Origin: DAOUAJ01 sp034433615
Lineage (GTDB): Bacteria; Chloroflexota; Anaerolineae; DUEN01
Assembly: GCA_034433615.1 (NCBI GenBank)
Contig: DAOUAJ010000354.1
Location: 1-12,644 of the forward strand
Length of the DNA stretch: 12,644 nt
Direction of reading: 5' to 3'
Positions 5,080 to 12,643 of the stretch are shown here, piece by piece; position 1 is the stretch's first letter; each line of letters starts with the position of its first letter. The notes beneath the pieces are model-generated. The model worked only from the letters and a program-made list of their open reading frames with translations. It had not been told where the DNA came from and made no database searches. The position numbers and the translations under genes are program-made.

Positions 5080-7971
5080 GTGCTTAACCCATTGCATCAG
5101 TTACAGGCGTTCGGGCAAAGCGTGTGGTACGACAACATCCGCCGCGGGCTGATCACGTCCGGCGAGCTGCAACGATTGATCAATGAGGACGGCGTCCTGG
5201 GCGTCACCTCCAACCCGACCATCTTCCAGCGCGCCATCGCCGGCAGCACTGACTACGACGCAGCGTTGCGGGAATTAGCGCTGGCCGGCCGTTCGACCAC
5301 CGAGATCTATGAAACGTTGGTGGTGGACGACATCCGCGCCGTAGCTGACCTCCTGCGCCCGATCTATGAGCGTACAGGCGGGCGCGATGGCTACGTCAGC
5401 ATCGAAGTGTCGCCCGATCTGGCCCACGATACTGAAGGCACCGTGGCTGAGGCGCGGCGGCTGCGGGCGGCCATCGGCCGCGACAATATGATGATCAAGG
5501 TGCCTGCCACCCCGGCCGGCATCCCCGCCATCGAGCAACTGATCGCCGACGGCATCAACGTCAACGTGACGCTGATCTTCTCGCTGGAGGCGTACGAGCG
5601 GGCGGCCTGGGCCTACATCGCCGGGCTGGAGCGCCGCGCTCAGGTCGGGCTGCCGTTGGACAGCGTCGCGTCGGTGGCCAGCGTCTTCGTCAGCCGCATT
5701 GACACGGCCGTGGACGCCTTGCTGGAAGAACGGCTGCGACACACGAACGACTCAGACAAGCAGGTAGAGATCAGGGCCTTGCTCGGCAAGGTGGCCATCG
5801 CCAACTCGAAGGTCGTCTATCGTCACTTCCATGAGATCTTCAGCTCGCCACGCTTCCAGGCCCTGCGAGCGAAAGGCGCCCGGGTGCAACGCCCGCTCTG
5901 GGCCTCGACCAGCACCAAGAATCCGACTTATCGGGACGTGATGTACGTCGAGGATCTCATCGGCCCGGACACGGTGAACACCATGCCGCCTGCCACGATC
6001 CAGGCCTTCAAGGATCACGGTGTAGTGCGCCAGACGGTAACGGAAGGTGTTGATGAGGCGGAGGCCATTTTGATGGCGTTAGGGCGGCTGGGGATTGACC
6101 TGGACCTCGTGATGCAGCGGTTGCTGAACGAGGGGGTGAAAGCCTTCGCTGACTCGTACCGTGAACTGATGGGGTGCATCGAGGCTAAACGGCAGGCGTT
6201 GCTGGCCGGCCGGGCGCGGCCGTGGAGCGCCTCGCTGGGGGCGTTGCAGCCTGCGGCCGCAAGGCAGGGGGCGGTGGACGCTCGCCTGGAGCAGATGGCA
6301 CGTGACCGAACCATAGCACGGCTCTGGGTGAAGGATGCGGCGTTATGGAAGAGCGATCCGGCGCATCAGGCTGTGATTCGCAACCGCCTGGGGTGGCTGA
6401 ACATCGCCGAAGAGATGCGAGTGCACGTCGCCGAGCTGCAAGCGCTGGCGCAGGAGATCTGGGACGACGGGTTCCAGCACGCGGTGCTCCTGGGCATGGG
6501 GGGCAGCAGCCTGTGCGTCGAGGTGTTCCGCCAGGCGTATGGCTCTCAGTCGGGCGCGCCCACGCTGTGGGTGCTGGATACCACCCACCCGGACACCATC
6601 CGTCGGTTGGAGGCAGCGATTGACCTGACACGCACCCTCTTCCTCGTCGCCAGTAAGTCGGGCACAACGACGGAGGTCGCCTCGTTCGACGCGTACTTCT
6701 TCGAACGGGTCAAATCGCTGCGCGGAGACGCGGCCGGGCAACAGTTCATCGCCATCACCGATCCTGGCACACCGCTGGCCGCCTCGGCTGCAGAGCGCGG
6801 TTTCCGGCGCGTGGTACTTAACCCGGCCGACATCGGCGGCCGCTATTCCGGCCTCTCTTTCTTCGGGCAGGTGCCGGCGGCGCTGGCCGGGATTGACATC
6901 GCCCGGCTGTTGGCCCAGGCCGATGCTATGGCCAGGTCGTGCGAGCCATGCGTGCCCGTGCGAGAGAACCCGGGCGCCTGGTTGGGAGCGATCATGGGGG
7001 AGGCAGCGCTGGCTGGCCGCGACAAGGTCACCTTCATCGTTCCGCCGCGCCTGGCCAGCTTCGGGCTGTGGGCCGAGCAACTGATCGCCGAGAGCACCGG
7101 CAAGGAGGGCAAAGGGATCGTGCCGGTGGCTGGGGAGATGGTGGGCGCGCCGGAAGTTTACGGGGAGGACCGGCTGTTCGTCTATCTGACGCTAGAGGGC
7201 GAGACTCGCCTGGACGCGGCCGTGGCGGCCCTGGAGAGGGCCGGTCATCCGGTGGTGCGGCTACGCATCCCCGATGTCTCGTGGCTGGGGGCTGAATTCT
7301 ACCGGTGGGAGATGGCGACGGCTGTAGCGGGCGCCATCCTGGGCATCAACCCGTTTGACGAGCCCAACGTGAAAGAGTCTAAGGACAACACACGGCGGGC
7401 GTTGGAGCAGTACGTGGCTGAGGGGCGGCTGCCCCAGGAACGGCCAGCGTGGACGGCAGACGGACTGACGTTCTACGGCGAGGGGTTGAGTCCCTGTGCC
7501 TGGCCACAGGACAGGCTGCGAAATCCTTTAGGAATCGAGGCTGACTCGTGGGAGGAGGCGCTGCGCGCCCACCTGCGGCAGGCGCGGCCGGGCGAGTATG
7601 TGGCCTTCATGGCCTATATGGATTCCACCGGCCAGCATGAGGAGGCGCTTCAGGCCATCCAGGCCCGGGTGCGGGATGCCCTGCACGTGGCGACCACGGC
7701 GGGCTACGGCCCGCGCTTTTTGCACTCCACCGGCCAACTGCACAAGGGAGGCCCCAACCACGGCGTGTTCGTGCAGATCACGTCCGACCCTGTGGCCGAT
7801 CTGCCGATCCCTGGCCAGTCGTACAGCTTCGGCACATTGATCGCGGCGCAGGCGCTGGGTGATTTGCAATCGTTGCGGGCACACGGCCGGCGAGTCATTC
7901 GCCTGCATCTGGGACAGGACGTGGCCGGGGGGCTGGAGCGCATCCGGCGGGCGCTGAACGGCCTGACCTGA
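5080..7971 (+). CDS. Bifunctional transaldolase / glucose-6-phosphate isomerase
   Basis: A 963-aa fusion of two carbon-metabolism enzymes. Residues 1 to about 365 are transaldolase: GVTSNPTIFQ (41-50), the Schiff-base Lys140 in MMIKVPATPAG, NVNVTLIFSLE (160-170) and WASTSTKNP (274-282). It moves a dihydroxyacetone unit between sugar phosphates in the pentose phosphate pathway. Residues about 400-950 are phosphoglucose isomerase: GMGGSSL (472-478), SKSGTTTE (525-532) for phosphate binding, AESTGKEGKG (670-679) with Glu671 as the likely catalytic base, and QLHKGG (886-891) with Lys889 as the likely ring-opening lysine. That half interconverts glucose-6-phosphate and fructose-6-phosphate, which is also a transaldolase substrate or product, so the fusion links consecutive steps. 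The linker is about 366-400. The GTG start at 5080 has GGGAGG 5 nt upstream. Such fusions are known in acetic acid bacteria and other groups. The sensor kinase gene follows after 37 bp. Confidence 0.94.
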   Translation: MLNPLHQLQAFGQSVWYDNIRRGLITSGELQRLINEDGVLGVTSNPTIFQRAIAGSTDYDAALRELALAGRSTTEIYETLVVDDIRAVADLLRPIYERTGGRDGYVSIEVSPDLAHDTEGTVAEARRLRAAIGRDNMMIKVPATPAGIPAIEQLIADGINVNVTLIFSLEAYERAAWAYIAGLERRAQVGLPLDSVASVASVFVSRIDTAVDALLEERLRHTNDSDKQVEIRALLGKVAIANSKVVYRHFHEIFSSPRFQALRAKGARVQRPLWASTSTKNPTYRDVMYVEDLIGPDTVNTMPPATIQAFKDHGVVRQTVTEGVDEAEAILMALGRLGIDLDLVMQRLLNEGVKAFADSYRELMGCIEAKRQALLAGRARPWSASLGALQPAAARQGAVDARLEQMARDRTIARLWVKDAALWKSDPAHQAVIRNRLGWLNIAEEMRVHVAELQALAQEIWDDGFQHAVLLGMGGSSLCVEVFRQAYGSQSGAPTLWVLDTTHPDTIRRLEAAIDLTRTLFLVASKSGTTTEVASFDAYFFERVKSLRGDAAGQQFIAITDPGTPLAASAAERGFRRVVLNPADIGGRYSGLSFFGQVPAALAGIDIARLLAQADAMARSCEPCVPVRENPGAWLGAIMGEAALAGRDKVTFIVPPRLASFGLWAEQLIAESTGKEGKGIVPVAGEMVGAPEVYGEDRLFVYLTLEGETRLDAAVAALERAGHPVVRLRIPDVSWLGAEFYRWEMATAVAGAILGINPFDEPNVKESKDNTRRALEQYVAEGRLPQERPAWTADGLTFYGEGLSPCAWPQDRLRNPLGIEADSWEEALRAHLRQARPGEYVAFMAYMDSTGQHEEALQAIQARVRDALHVATTAGYGPRFLHSTGQLHKGGPNHGVFVQITSDPVADLPIPGQSYSFGTLIAAQALGDLQSLRAHGRRVIRLHLGQDVAGGLERIRRALNGLT

Positions 7972-7973
7972 CT

Positions 7974-8001
7974 CCTCCTTCTCCTGCCCAGGAGAAGGAG
8001 G
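7974..8001 (+). promoter_or_regulatory. Perfect hairpin covering the kinase ribosome-binding site
   Basis: CCTCCTTCTCCT (7974-7985) and AGGAGAAGGAGG (7990-8001) are perfect reverse complements around a GCCC tetraloop, giving a 12-bp stem that begins 3 nt after the isomerase stop. The 3' arm contains AAGGAGG, close to a full anti-16S match, 7 nt before the ATG at 8009. If folded, it would hide the kinase ribosome-binding site; a ribosome ending at 7971 would cover the 5' arm and open it. No T-tract follows, so a terminator is unlikely. Confidence 0.6.
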
Positions 8002-8008
8002 TGGGGGG

Positions 8009-10138
8009 ATGAGGTCCATGAATCCGATTTCCGCCTTCTTTGCTCGCAACATCATCACCGTCTTCTTTTTCTATGGGCTGGCCTTCTTCACAATGGGGGT
8101 GGCGCTGGCGCTGGCCACCCGGCGGCCGTCGGGATTCAGGTTCGCGCAGGCGATTCGCCCGTTGGCGGCCTTTGGCATCTTGCATGGCATCCACGAATGG
8201 ATCGAGATGTTTCAGCAGATCGCCGCGTTGGCCAGTGGTTACACACCTGTGATCGCGCACGAGGTCGTCCGGCTGGCGATTCTGGGGGCATCGTTTTTGC
8301 TGCTGTCGGCCTTCGGCATGCTACTGCTCAGCCCAGAGAGAACCGGACGCCGGCGAGTGTACCTTTTTGTTCTCGGGATGACCAGCCTGTGGGCGCTGGG
8401 GCTCCTGGTAGCGACCGTGGCATTCAAACCTTCACCTGACGAGATGATCGCGCTGGCGGACACACTGGCCCGCTATAGCTTGGGGGTTCCGGGCGCTTTG
8501 CTGGGGGCGTGGGCGCTGATGGTGCAGCAGCGCACCTTCCGCGAGCACGGTATGCCCCAGTTTGGACGCGACCTGGTCTGGTGTGCGGCCGCCCTGCTCC
8601 TTTACGGCGCAGTCGGCCAGGTCTTTGTGCGGCAAACGGTTCTGCCCTTCTCGACCCTCGTGAATAACACGCTCTTTCTGCAGTGGTTCGGCATTCCAGT
8701 GCAGCTTTTTCGGGGGGTGATGGCGTCCCTCGTCGCCTTTTACATGGTACGGGCGTTGAATGCCTTTGAAATGGAGAGCCAGCGCCGGCTGGAGGAGGCC
8801 AACCAGGCTAAACTGGCGGCCCAAGCGGCGGCCCTCGCGGCCGAGCGCCGCATCAGCCAGGAGATGGAGCGCCTGAACGAGGAGTTGCGGCTGACCGCCC
8901 ATGAACTCTCATTGCTGCTGGACCTGTCGAACCTGCTGGCTTCGCCCATGAGCCTGCCCGACCGGCTGCACAGCGTCCTGGAGAAGATCGTCCACAGCCT
9001 CGACTTCCCCGATGCCGGCATGATCTTGCTGGTCCGGCGAGAAAGCGGGGCGTTACAGGTGCAAGCTGCGACCGGTTTTCCGCCCGTAGCCGACTCCGAC
9101 AGGAAAGACGCGGGGTACACTTCTGCCCTCAGGCTGGGTGAGCAATGCGTAGCGAAGGCGGTGGCCATGTGCCTGCACCTGGACGGCCAGATTATCGAGT
9201 TTTATCCCGAACTGGAGCTGGAGAGACGGGAATGTCAGCGTTACATAAGCCCCGTCGTGATGATCGCCTTGCCACTGACCGTCCAATCTCAGGTGATCGG
9301 CAGCATTGTGCTGGGCCGGGCCAAAGCTGAAGAGAGGAGCCTCTCGTTCGACGAATTCAAGCTGATGCTGGGCATGGCGCAGCAGTTGGGCCTTTCCATT
9401 GAGAACGCCCGCCTCTATCAAGAGGCGCAGGAACGCGAGAAGATGCTGGGTGAGCTATTGCATCAGGTGGTCGGCGCGCAGGAAGCGGAGCGGCAGCGTA
9501 TCGCCCGCGAGCTGCATGACGCCACCGGACAATCGCTGACCGCCATCGCGCTGGGGCTGCGGGGGGTTGAATCTATGCTAGTTAATGACCCCGCGGTGGC
9601 AACGGAGCACATCAAGGAACTGAAGTCGTTCACGACGAACGCGCTGAGCGAGCTGCGGCAGATCATCTCCGATCTTCGCCCCTCGCAGTTGGATGACCTG
9701 GGGCTGGTGGCGGCTTTACAGTGGTACATCCAGGAGTTCGAGAAACGTTACGCCATTCGTACCCATTTCGTAGTGGAGGGGGATCGCTTGCGGCTGCCGT
9801 CGGAATACGAGACCGTTCTGTTCCGCGTTGTTCAAGAGGCATTGACCAACATCGCCAAACACGCCAATGCCACGCACGCCGCCGTCAGGCTTGCCATTCG
9901 CCCAGCGCAAGTGCGTGTGACCGTCGAGGACGACGGGCGGGGATTCGACCCGAGAGAAGTTTTGCGAGGAGACAGGCGGCACACCGGCTGGGGGCTGCTG
10001 GGCATTCAGGAGAGGACTTTCCTGCTGGGCGGGCAATGCGAGATTGACTCAACGCCTGGACGAGGGACGCGCATTCAAGTTCGAGTACCCCTGATCGCGG
10101 AGACAGGAGATGTCGAAAATCCGGCTGTTGCTGGTTGA
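8009..10138 (+). CDS. Membrane sensor histidine kinase with GAF domain (HisKA_3 / NarX-DegS class)
   Basis: A 709-aa kinase. Residues 15-250 hold about seven hydrophobic segments (near 15-35, 47-66, 84-107, 117-138, 157-172, 188-207 and 230-248), forming an integral-membrane sensor I do not recognise. The second and third contain His59, His62, Glu63, Glu66, His84 and Glu85, unusual polar residues for helices. A coiled coil follows at about 252-300 (rich in Ala, Glu, Gln and Arg). A GAF domain spans about 303-468, with Cys380, Cys388 and Cys409. The dimerisation/phosphoacceptor helix has His503 in ERQRIARELHD, and the ATPase has the N box EALTNIAKHA (Asn614), DDGRGF (641-646) and GWGLLGIQER (660-669). 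ATG 8009 was chosen for its AAGGAGG; an ATG at 8018 has a weaker site. Its partner is the overlapping response regulator. The signal is unknown. Confidence 0.92.
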   Translation: MRSMNPISAFFARNIITVFFFYGLAFFTMGVALALATRRPSGFRFAQAIRPLAAFGILHGIHEWIEMFQQIAALASGYTPVIAHEVVRLAILGASFLLLSAFGMLLLSPERTGRRRVYLFVLGMTSLWALGLLVATVAFKPSPDEMIALADTLARYSLGVPGALLGAWALMVQQRTFREHGMPQFGRDLVWCAAALLLYGAVGQVFVRQTVLPFSTLVNNTLFLQWFGIPVQLFRGVMASLVAFYMVRALNAFEMESQRRLEEANQAKLAAQAAALAAERRISQEMERLNEELRLTAHELSLLLDLSNLLASPMSLPDRLHSVLEKIVHSLDFPDAGMILLVRRESGALQVQAATGFPPVADSDRKDAGYTSALRLGEQCVAKAVAMCLHLDGQIIEFYPELELERRECQRYISPVVMIALPLTVQSQVIGSIVLGRAKAEERSLSFDEFKLMLGMAQQLGLSIENARLYQEAQEREKMLGELLHQVVGAQEAERQRIARELHDATGQSLTAIALGLRGVESMLVNDPAVATEHIKELKSFTTNALSELRQIISDLRPSQLDDLGLVAALQWYIQEFEKRYAIRTHFVVEGDRLRLPSEYETVLFRVVQEALTNIAKHANATHAAVRLAIRPAQVRVTVEDDGRGFDPREVLRGDRRHTGWGLLGIQERTFLLGGQCEIDSTPGRGTRIQVRVPLIAETGDVENPAVAG

Positions 10139-10763
10139 CGATCACCCCATCGTGCGGGCCGGGCTGCGAATGCTCTTTCTGGCCGAAGAAGATATGGAGA
10201 TCGTGGGCGAGGCCAACAGCGGGGAAGAGTCGCTGCAGGCCGTCCGTGAGCTCCAGCCAGACGTCGTGGTCATGGATGTGGCGATGCCCGGCATGAGCGG
10301 GATCGAGGCGACGCGCCGCATCAAAGAGGCCAGCCCGGATACGGCGGTACTGGCCCTGACGATGCACGAGGATGAGCAATATTTCTTCGAGATGCTGAGT
10401 GCCGGGGCGTCAGGGTACATACCCAAGCGGGCCGCGCCTGACGACCTGGTTTCGGCCATTCGGGTGGTGAGCCAGGGAAATGTCTTTCTTTATCCCACCC
10501 TGGCCAAGCTGTTGGTCAAAGACTTCTTGCAGCGGACAGAATCGGGCCTGATCTCCGGCGGCGAAGAGCTGACCCCACGCGAGCGCGAAGTGCTGACCTA
10601 CATCGCCGAGGGGTATACCAGCCCAGAAATCGCCGAGGCACTGGTGATCAGCGTGAAGACGGTGGACCGGCATCGCGAGAACATCATGCGCAAGTTGAAC
10701 CTGCACAACCGGGTGGAACTGGTCAAATACGCCATCGAAAAGGGATTGATCACCGTCGGCTGA
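10110..10763 (+). CDS. NarL/FixJ family response regulator
   Basis: A 217-aa transcription factor. The N-terminal receiver domain (4-120) shows the acidic pair Asp10-Asp11 in LLLVDDHPIVRAGL, the phosphoacceptor Asp56 in VVVMDVAMPGMSG, Thr84 in LALTMHEDE and Lys106 in GYIPKRA. The C-terminal LuxR-type helix-turn-helix (about 152-212) shows LTPREREVLTYIAEG and ISVKTVDRHRENIMRKL, the recognition helix. Phosphotransfer from His503 of the kinase to Asp56 would trigger dimerisation and DNA binding. ATG 10110 lies inside the last 29 bp of the kinase gene in a different frame, with GGAG 7 nt upstream (10099-10102) and a second AGGAG immediately before it, so the two are coupled. Its targets cannot be read here. 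Candidates for autoregulation are the AATTCGTT repeats upstream of the operon. Confidence 0.94.
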   Translation: MSKIRLLLVDDHPIVRAGLRMLFLAEEDMEIVGEANSGEESLQAVRELQPDVVVMDVAMPGMSGIEATRRIKEASPDTAVLALTMHEDEQYFFEMLSAGASGYIPKRAAPDDLVSAIRVVSQGNVFLYPTLAKLLVKDFLQRTESGLISGGEELTPREREVLTYIAEGYTSPEIAEALVISVKTVDRHRENIMRKLNLHNRVELVKYAIEKGLITVG

Positions 10764-10780
10764 TCGCTGACTACGGCTTA

Positions 10781-10817
10781 GGGCATATTCCCCATCGGCA
10801 AAATGGGGGTATCGCCC
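10781..10817 (+). terminator. Hairpin after the response regulator gene (weak terminator candidate)
   Basis: TCCCCAT (10789-10795) and ATGGGGG (10803-10809) pair with one T-G wobble around a 7-nt loop. The outer GGGC (10781-10784) and GCCC (10814-10817) add four pairs across a symmetric internal loop. Downstream there is only a short ATTTT stretch, not a real T-tract, so termination may be partial. It sits in the 122-bp gap before the next gene, where I found no convincing promoter. Confidence 0.35.
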
Positions 10818-10885
10818 AATGGATTTTCCCCTGCGAACGTGATAAGCTTACATCGAAAGCAAAGATCGCGTTCGAGGGGGATACT

Positions 10886-11263
10886 ATGGACGGGTTGTTA
10901 GAGGCGGTCGTTATCGCGGGCATGTTTCTACTGCGGCTGGGCGTGCCGCTGGTGATCACGTTGCTGGTCGGATACCTGCTCCGCCGCCTGGACGCCAAAT
11001 GGCAGGCTGAGGCGCAGATGCAACTGGGAGCTGCCCCGGCGCAAGGGCCGGCTGTTCCTGCTCCCGCGTTAACAAGACTGGCCGCGCAACCTTGCTGGAT
11101 TGAAAAGGGGTGCGATGAAGCCAGGCGCGCCAGGTGTCCTGCCCCCAAGCGCCCTAACATCCCGTGTTGGCTGGCACGCCGCCAGGCTGAAGGTCGGCTG
11201 CCAGCGGAGTGCTATAACTGCAGCCGGCTCGCCCTGAGGCAGGCGGCGGCAGGCGCAGCGTAG
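10886..11263 (+). CDS. Small membrane protein with six-cysteine CW-type tail
   Basis: A 125-aa protein. ATG 10886 follows GAGGGGG by 5 nt. Residues about 5-33 are one long hydrophobic segment (VVIAGMFLLRLGVPLVITLL), and the following Arg-Arg and Lys suggest an N-out, C-in anchor. A short Ala/Pro linker (48-66) leads to a cysteine-rich tail: Cys70, 76, 84, 94, 109 and 112, that is C-x5-C-x7-C-x9-C-x14-C-x2-C. The first and fourth cysteines are each followed by Trp (CW), the third is followed by Pro-Ala (CPA), and the last pair is CYNC. This resembles the 'two-CW' cysteine pattern found near some bacterial signalling proteins. Metal, iron-sulfur or redox binding is a plausible inference, not proven. 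It follows the response regulator in the same direction after 122 bp, so it may be part of the same regulon. No enzymatic domain is seen. Confidence 0.78.
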   Translation: MDGLLEAVVIAGMFLLRLGVPLVITLLVGYLLRRLDAKWQAEAQMQLGAAPAQGPAVPAPALTRLAAQPCWIEKGCDEARRARCPAPKRPNIPCWLARRQAEGRLPAECYNCSRLALRQAAAGAA

Positions 11264-11279
11264 ACCCGAAGGGTTTTTT
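11261..11279 (+). terminator. Short intrinsic-type terminator candidate after the six-cysteine gene
   Basis: AGACCC (11262-11267) and GGGTTT (11271-11276) form a short stem with one G-U wobble and a GAA loop, ending in a run of six T (11274-11279). The stem begins inside the TAG stop codon. Just downstream, CTGGCC (11287-11292) and GGCCAG (11297-11302) form a second stem. The gap 11264-11353 separates convergent genes. Confidence 0.4.
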
Positions 11280-11353
11280 CCCCGGTCTGGCCAACAGGCC
11301 AGGGAAAACGCCCCCTCGTCCCTCGTTGCCTCATTGCCTTATGGCCTTCCGTG

Positions 11354-12643
11354 CTAATACCTCAACTCGAACTTCTCCGATCCGGGCGATTCCGGCACGA
11401 AATGGAGCCAGAGCGACCGGACCTCGCCCGCCTTCAGCACGAACTCAGCATTGCCAGAATGGAAGGGGGTGCTGGCACTGAAGGTGATGCGCCCTGGCTC
11501 TACCTCGATGGTGATACTTTCCCCCGGTTTCAAGGTCCACGCATTCGGCGACAGGGTGAAGACCATTTCACGGTCGTAGGCGTTGGTCACGATCAGCAAT
11601 GCCTTATCCGGCGGAACGGCCGGTTGGGTTGGCTCCGGTGTCGGCTGTGGGCCTTGTTTGCTGGCCGGCGTCTGCGGGACCGGTGTGGGGGCCAGCCGCC
11701 CATCGGTCACTTTGGCGATGGGCAGCGTCATCACGTCGCCATCACATGTGACAAAGTTGCTGCGGCCGGCGATCCAGCCCCCGGCGACCACCCTCTCGTC
11801 CACGGCCAGCCATTCCCCAGTCTGGTCCCGTCCCCGCACGACGACCACCCCTTTGCCCCCCGTGGCGCGTTGCACGGTGGAGAGGATCAGATATTGCGTC
11901 CCCGGCCCGCTGCGGATGTTGAGCCCCGCCACGCGCGCGCGACAGGTAATCTGTCCCGGCGCCTGGGATATAGGCGTGGCGATAGATCCCTCTGACGCGG
12001 CCGTGACAGCAGATGGCTGCAGGGCCAGTGTCAGATTTTCCCCCGCCTGGGTCAGAATCGGCTGCAACCCCACGGCATTGATTTGGCTGTCAGGCAGCCC
12101 ACCGGGCACAGATGTCTCGACCAGGGCGTAGTAAATGCCCCCCCTCACTGGCTGAGGCAGCCACTCGCAGGCGGACTCATCGGCAAGGGTCAGACAACTG
12201 CGGAGGAAGAGGGCCGGCTCTTTCTCCCCCTGGAGCTCGATCTCCTGCACGGCGCCGGGTGGCAGCTCGTAAGTGCTATCGCCATGCAGGACAAACTCGT
12301 TGCGGCCTGTGCGGTTATGGACCCACACCTGATCGGTGGCAGGGGGATTGGCTTCCTGCAATGAGAGGACGGGCAGCTTCCTCGCCACGGCGATGTTGAC
12401 GATCTCGTAGAAACCGTCCCGCCGCACCAGATAAGGATCCCAGAGACAGCCAGACTGACCCTGGGCAAGAGAGGTGCCGGGTTCGCAGTTGGAAAGGGCC
12501 AACATGGACGCCGGGCGGGGCAGATTCACCCCCACGGAACGCGAAGGTCTTAAGGTGTACAGCCACCCCTCCAGGAAGAAGGTGACCGTAAAAGCGGTCC
12601 GGTTGGCGATGACGGTGCCTGAGAGGATAGCCGTATCTATCAC
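11354..12643 (-). CDS. SH3b-domain protein with three beta-rich modules (N-terminus beyond window)
   Basis: A partial gene of 429 visible residues; the frame is open through the right edge, so the start and any signal peptide or lipobox are unseen. Residues 232-300 are a bacterial SH3 (SH3b/SH3_3) domain: ARVAGLNIRSGPGTQY, then TGEWLAVD and GGWIAGR. A Pro/Thr/Gln-rich linker follows (about 316-346). Three stretches look like copies of one module: 9-55 (VIANRT...FFLEG...YTLRP), 105-155 (VWVHNRTGRNEFVLHG...YELPPGAVQEIEL) and 347-395 (LIVTNAYDREMVFTLS...WTLKPGESITIEV). Each follows the plan strand, Asn plus polar turn, strand, aromatic-x-L-x-P, strand. Paired cysteines (Cys53/66, 150/159, 234/300) are possible disulfides, fitting an exported protein. 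The likely role is cell-surface binding (inference). It is convergent with the six-cysteine gene, with 90 bp between stops. Confidence 0.75.
   Translation of the reverse strand: MIDTAILSGTVIANRTAFTVTFFLEGWLYTLRPSRSVGVNLPRPASMLALSNCEPGTSLAQGQSGCLWDPYLVRRDGFYEIVNIAVARKLPVLSLQEANPPATDQVWVHNRTGRNEFVLHGDSTYELPPGAVQEIELQGEKEPALFLRSCLTLADESACEWLPQPVRGGIYYALVETSVPGGLPDSQINAVGLQPILTQAGENLTLALQPSAVTAASEGSIATPISQAPGQITCRARVAGLNIRSGPGTQYLILSTVQRATGGKGVVVVRGRDQTGEWLAVDERVVAGGWIAGRSNFVTCDGDVMTLPIAKVTDGRLAPTPVPQTPASKQGPQPTPEPTQPAVPPDKALLIVTNAYDREMVFTLSPNAWTLKPGESITIEVEPGRITFSASTPFHSGNAEFVLKAGEVRSLWLHFVPESPGSEKFELRY

Noticed and set aside
6343..7080. 245-codon open frame on the minus strand
   Set aside because: Antisense shadow of the isomerase half, where motif-rich sense coding (GGSS, SKSGTT) is beyond doubt. 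No recognisable protein.
7972..8008. Rho-independent terminator between the isomerase and the kinase
   Set aside because: The stem is strong but is followed by GTGGGGGG rather than a T-tract, on both strands, and the 3' arm is a working ribosome-binding site.
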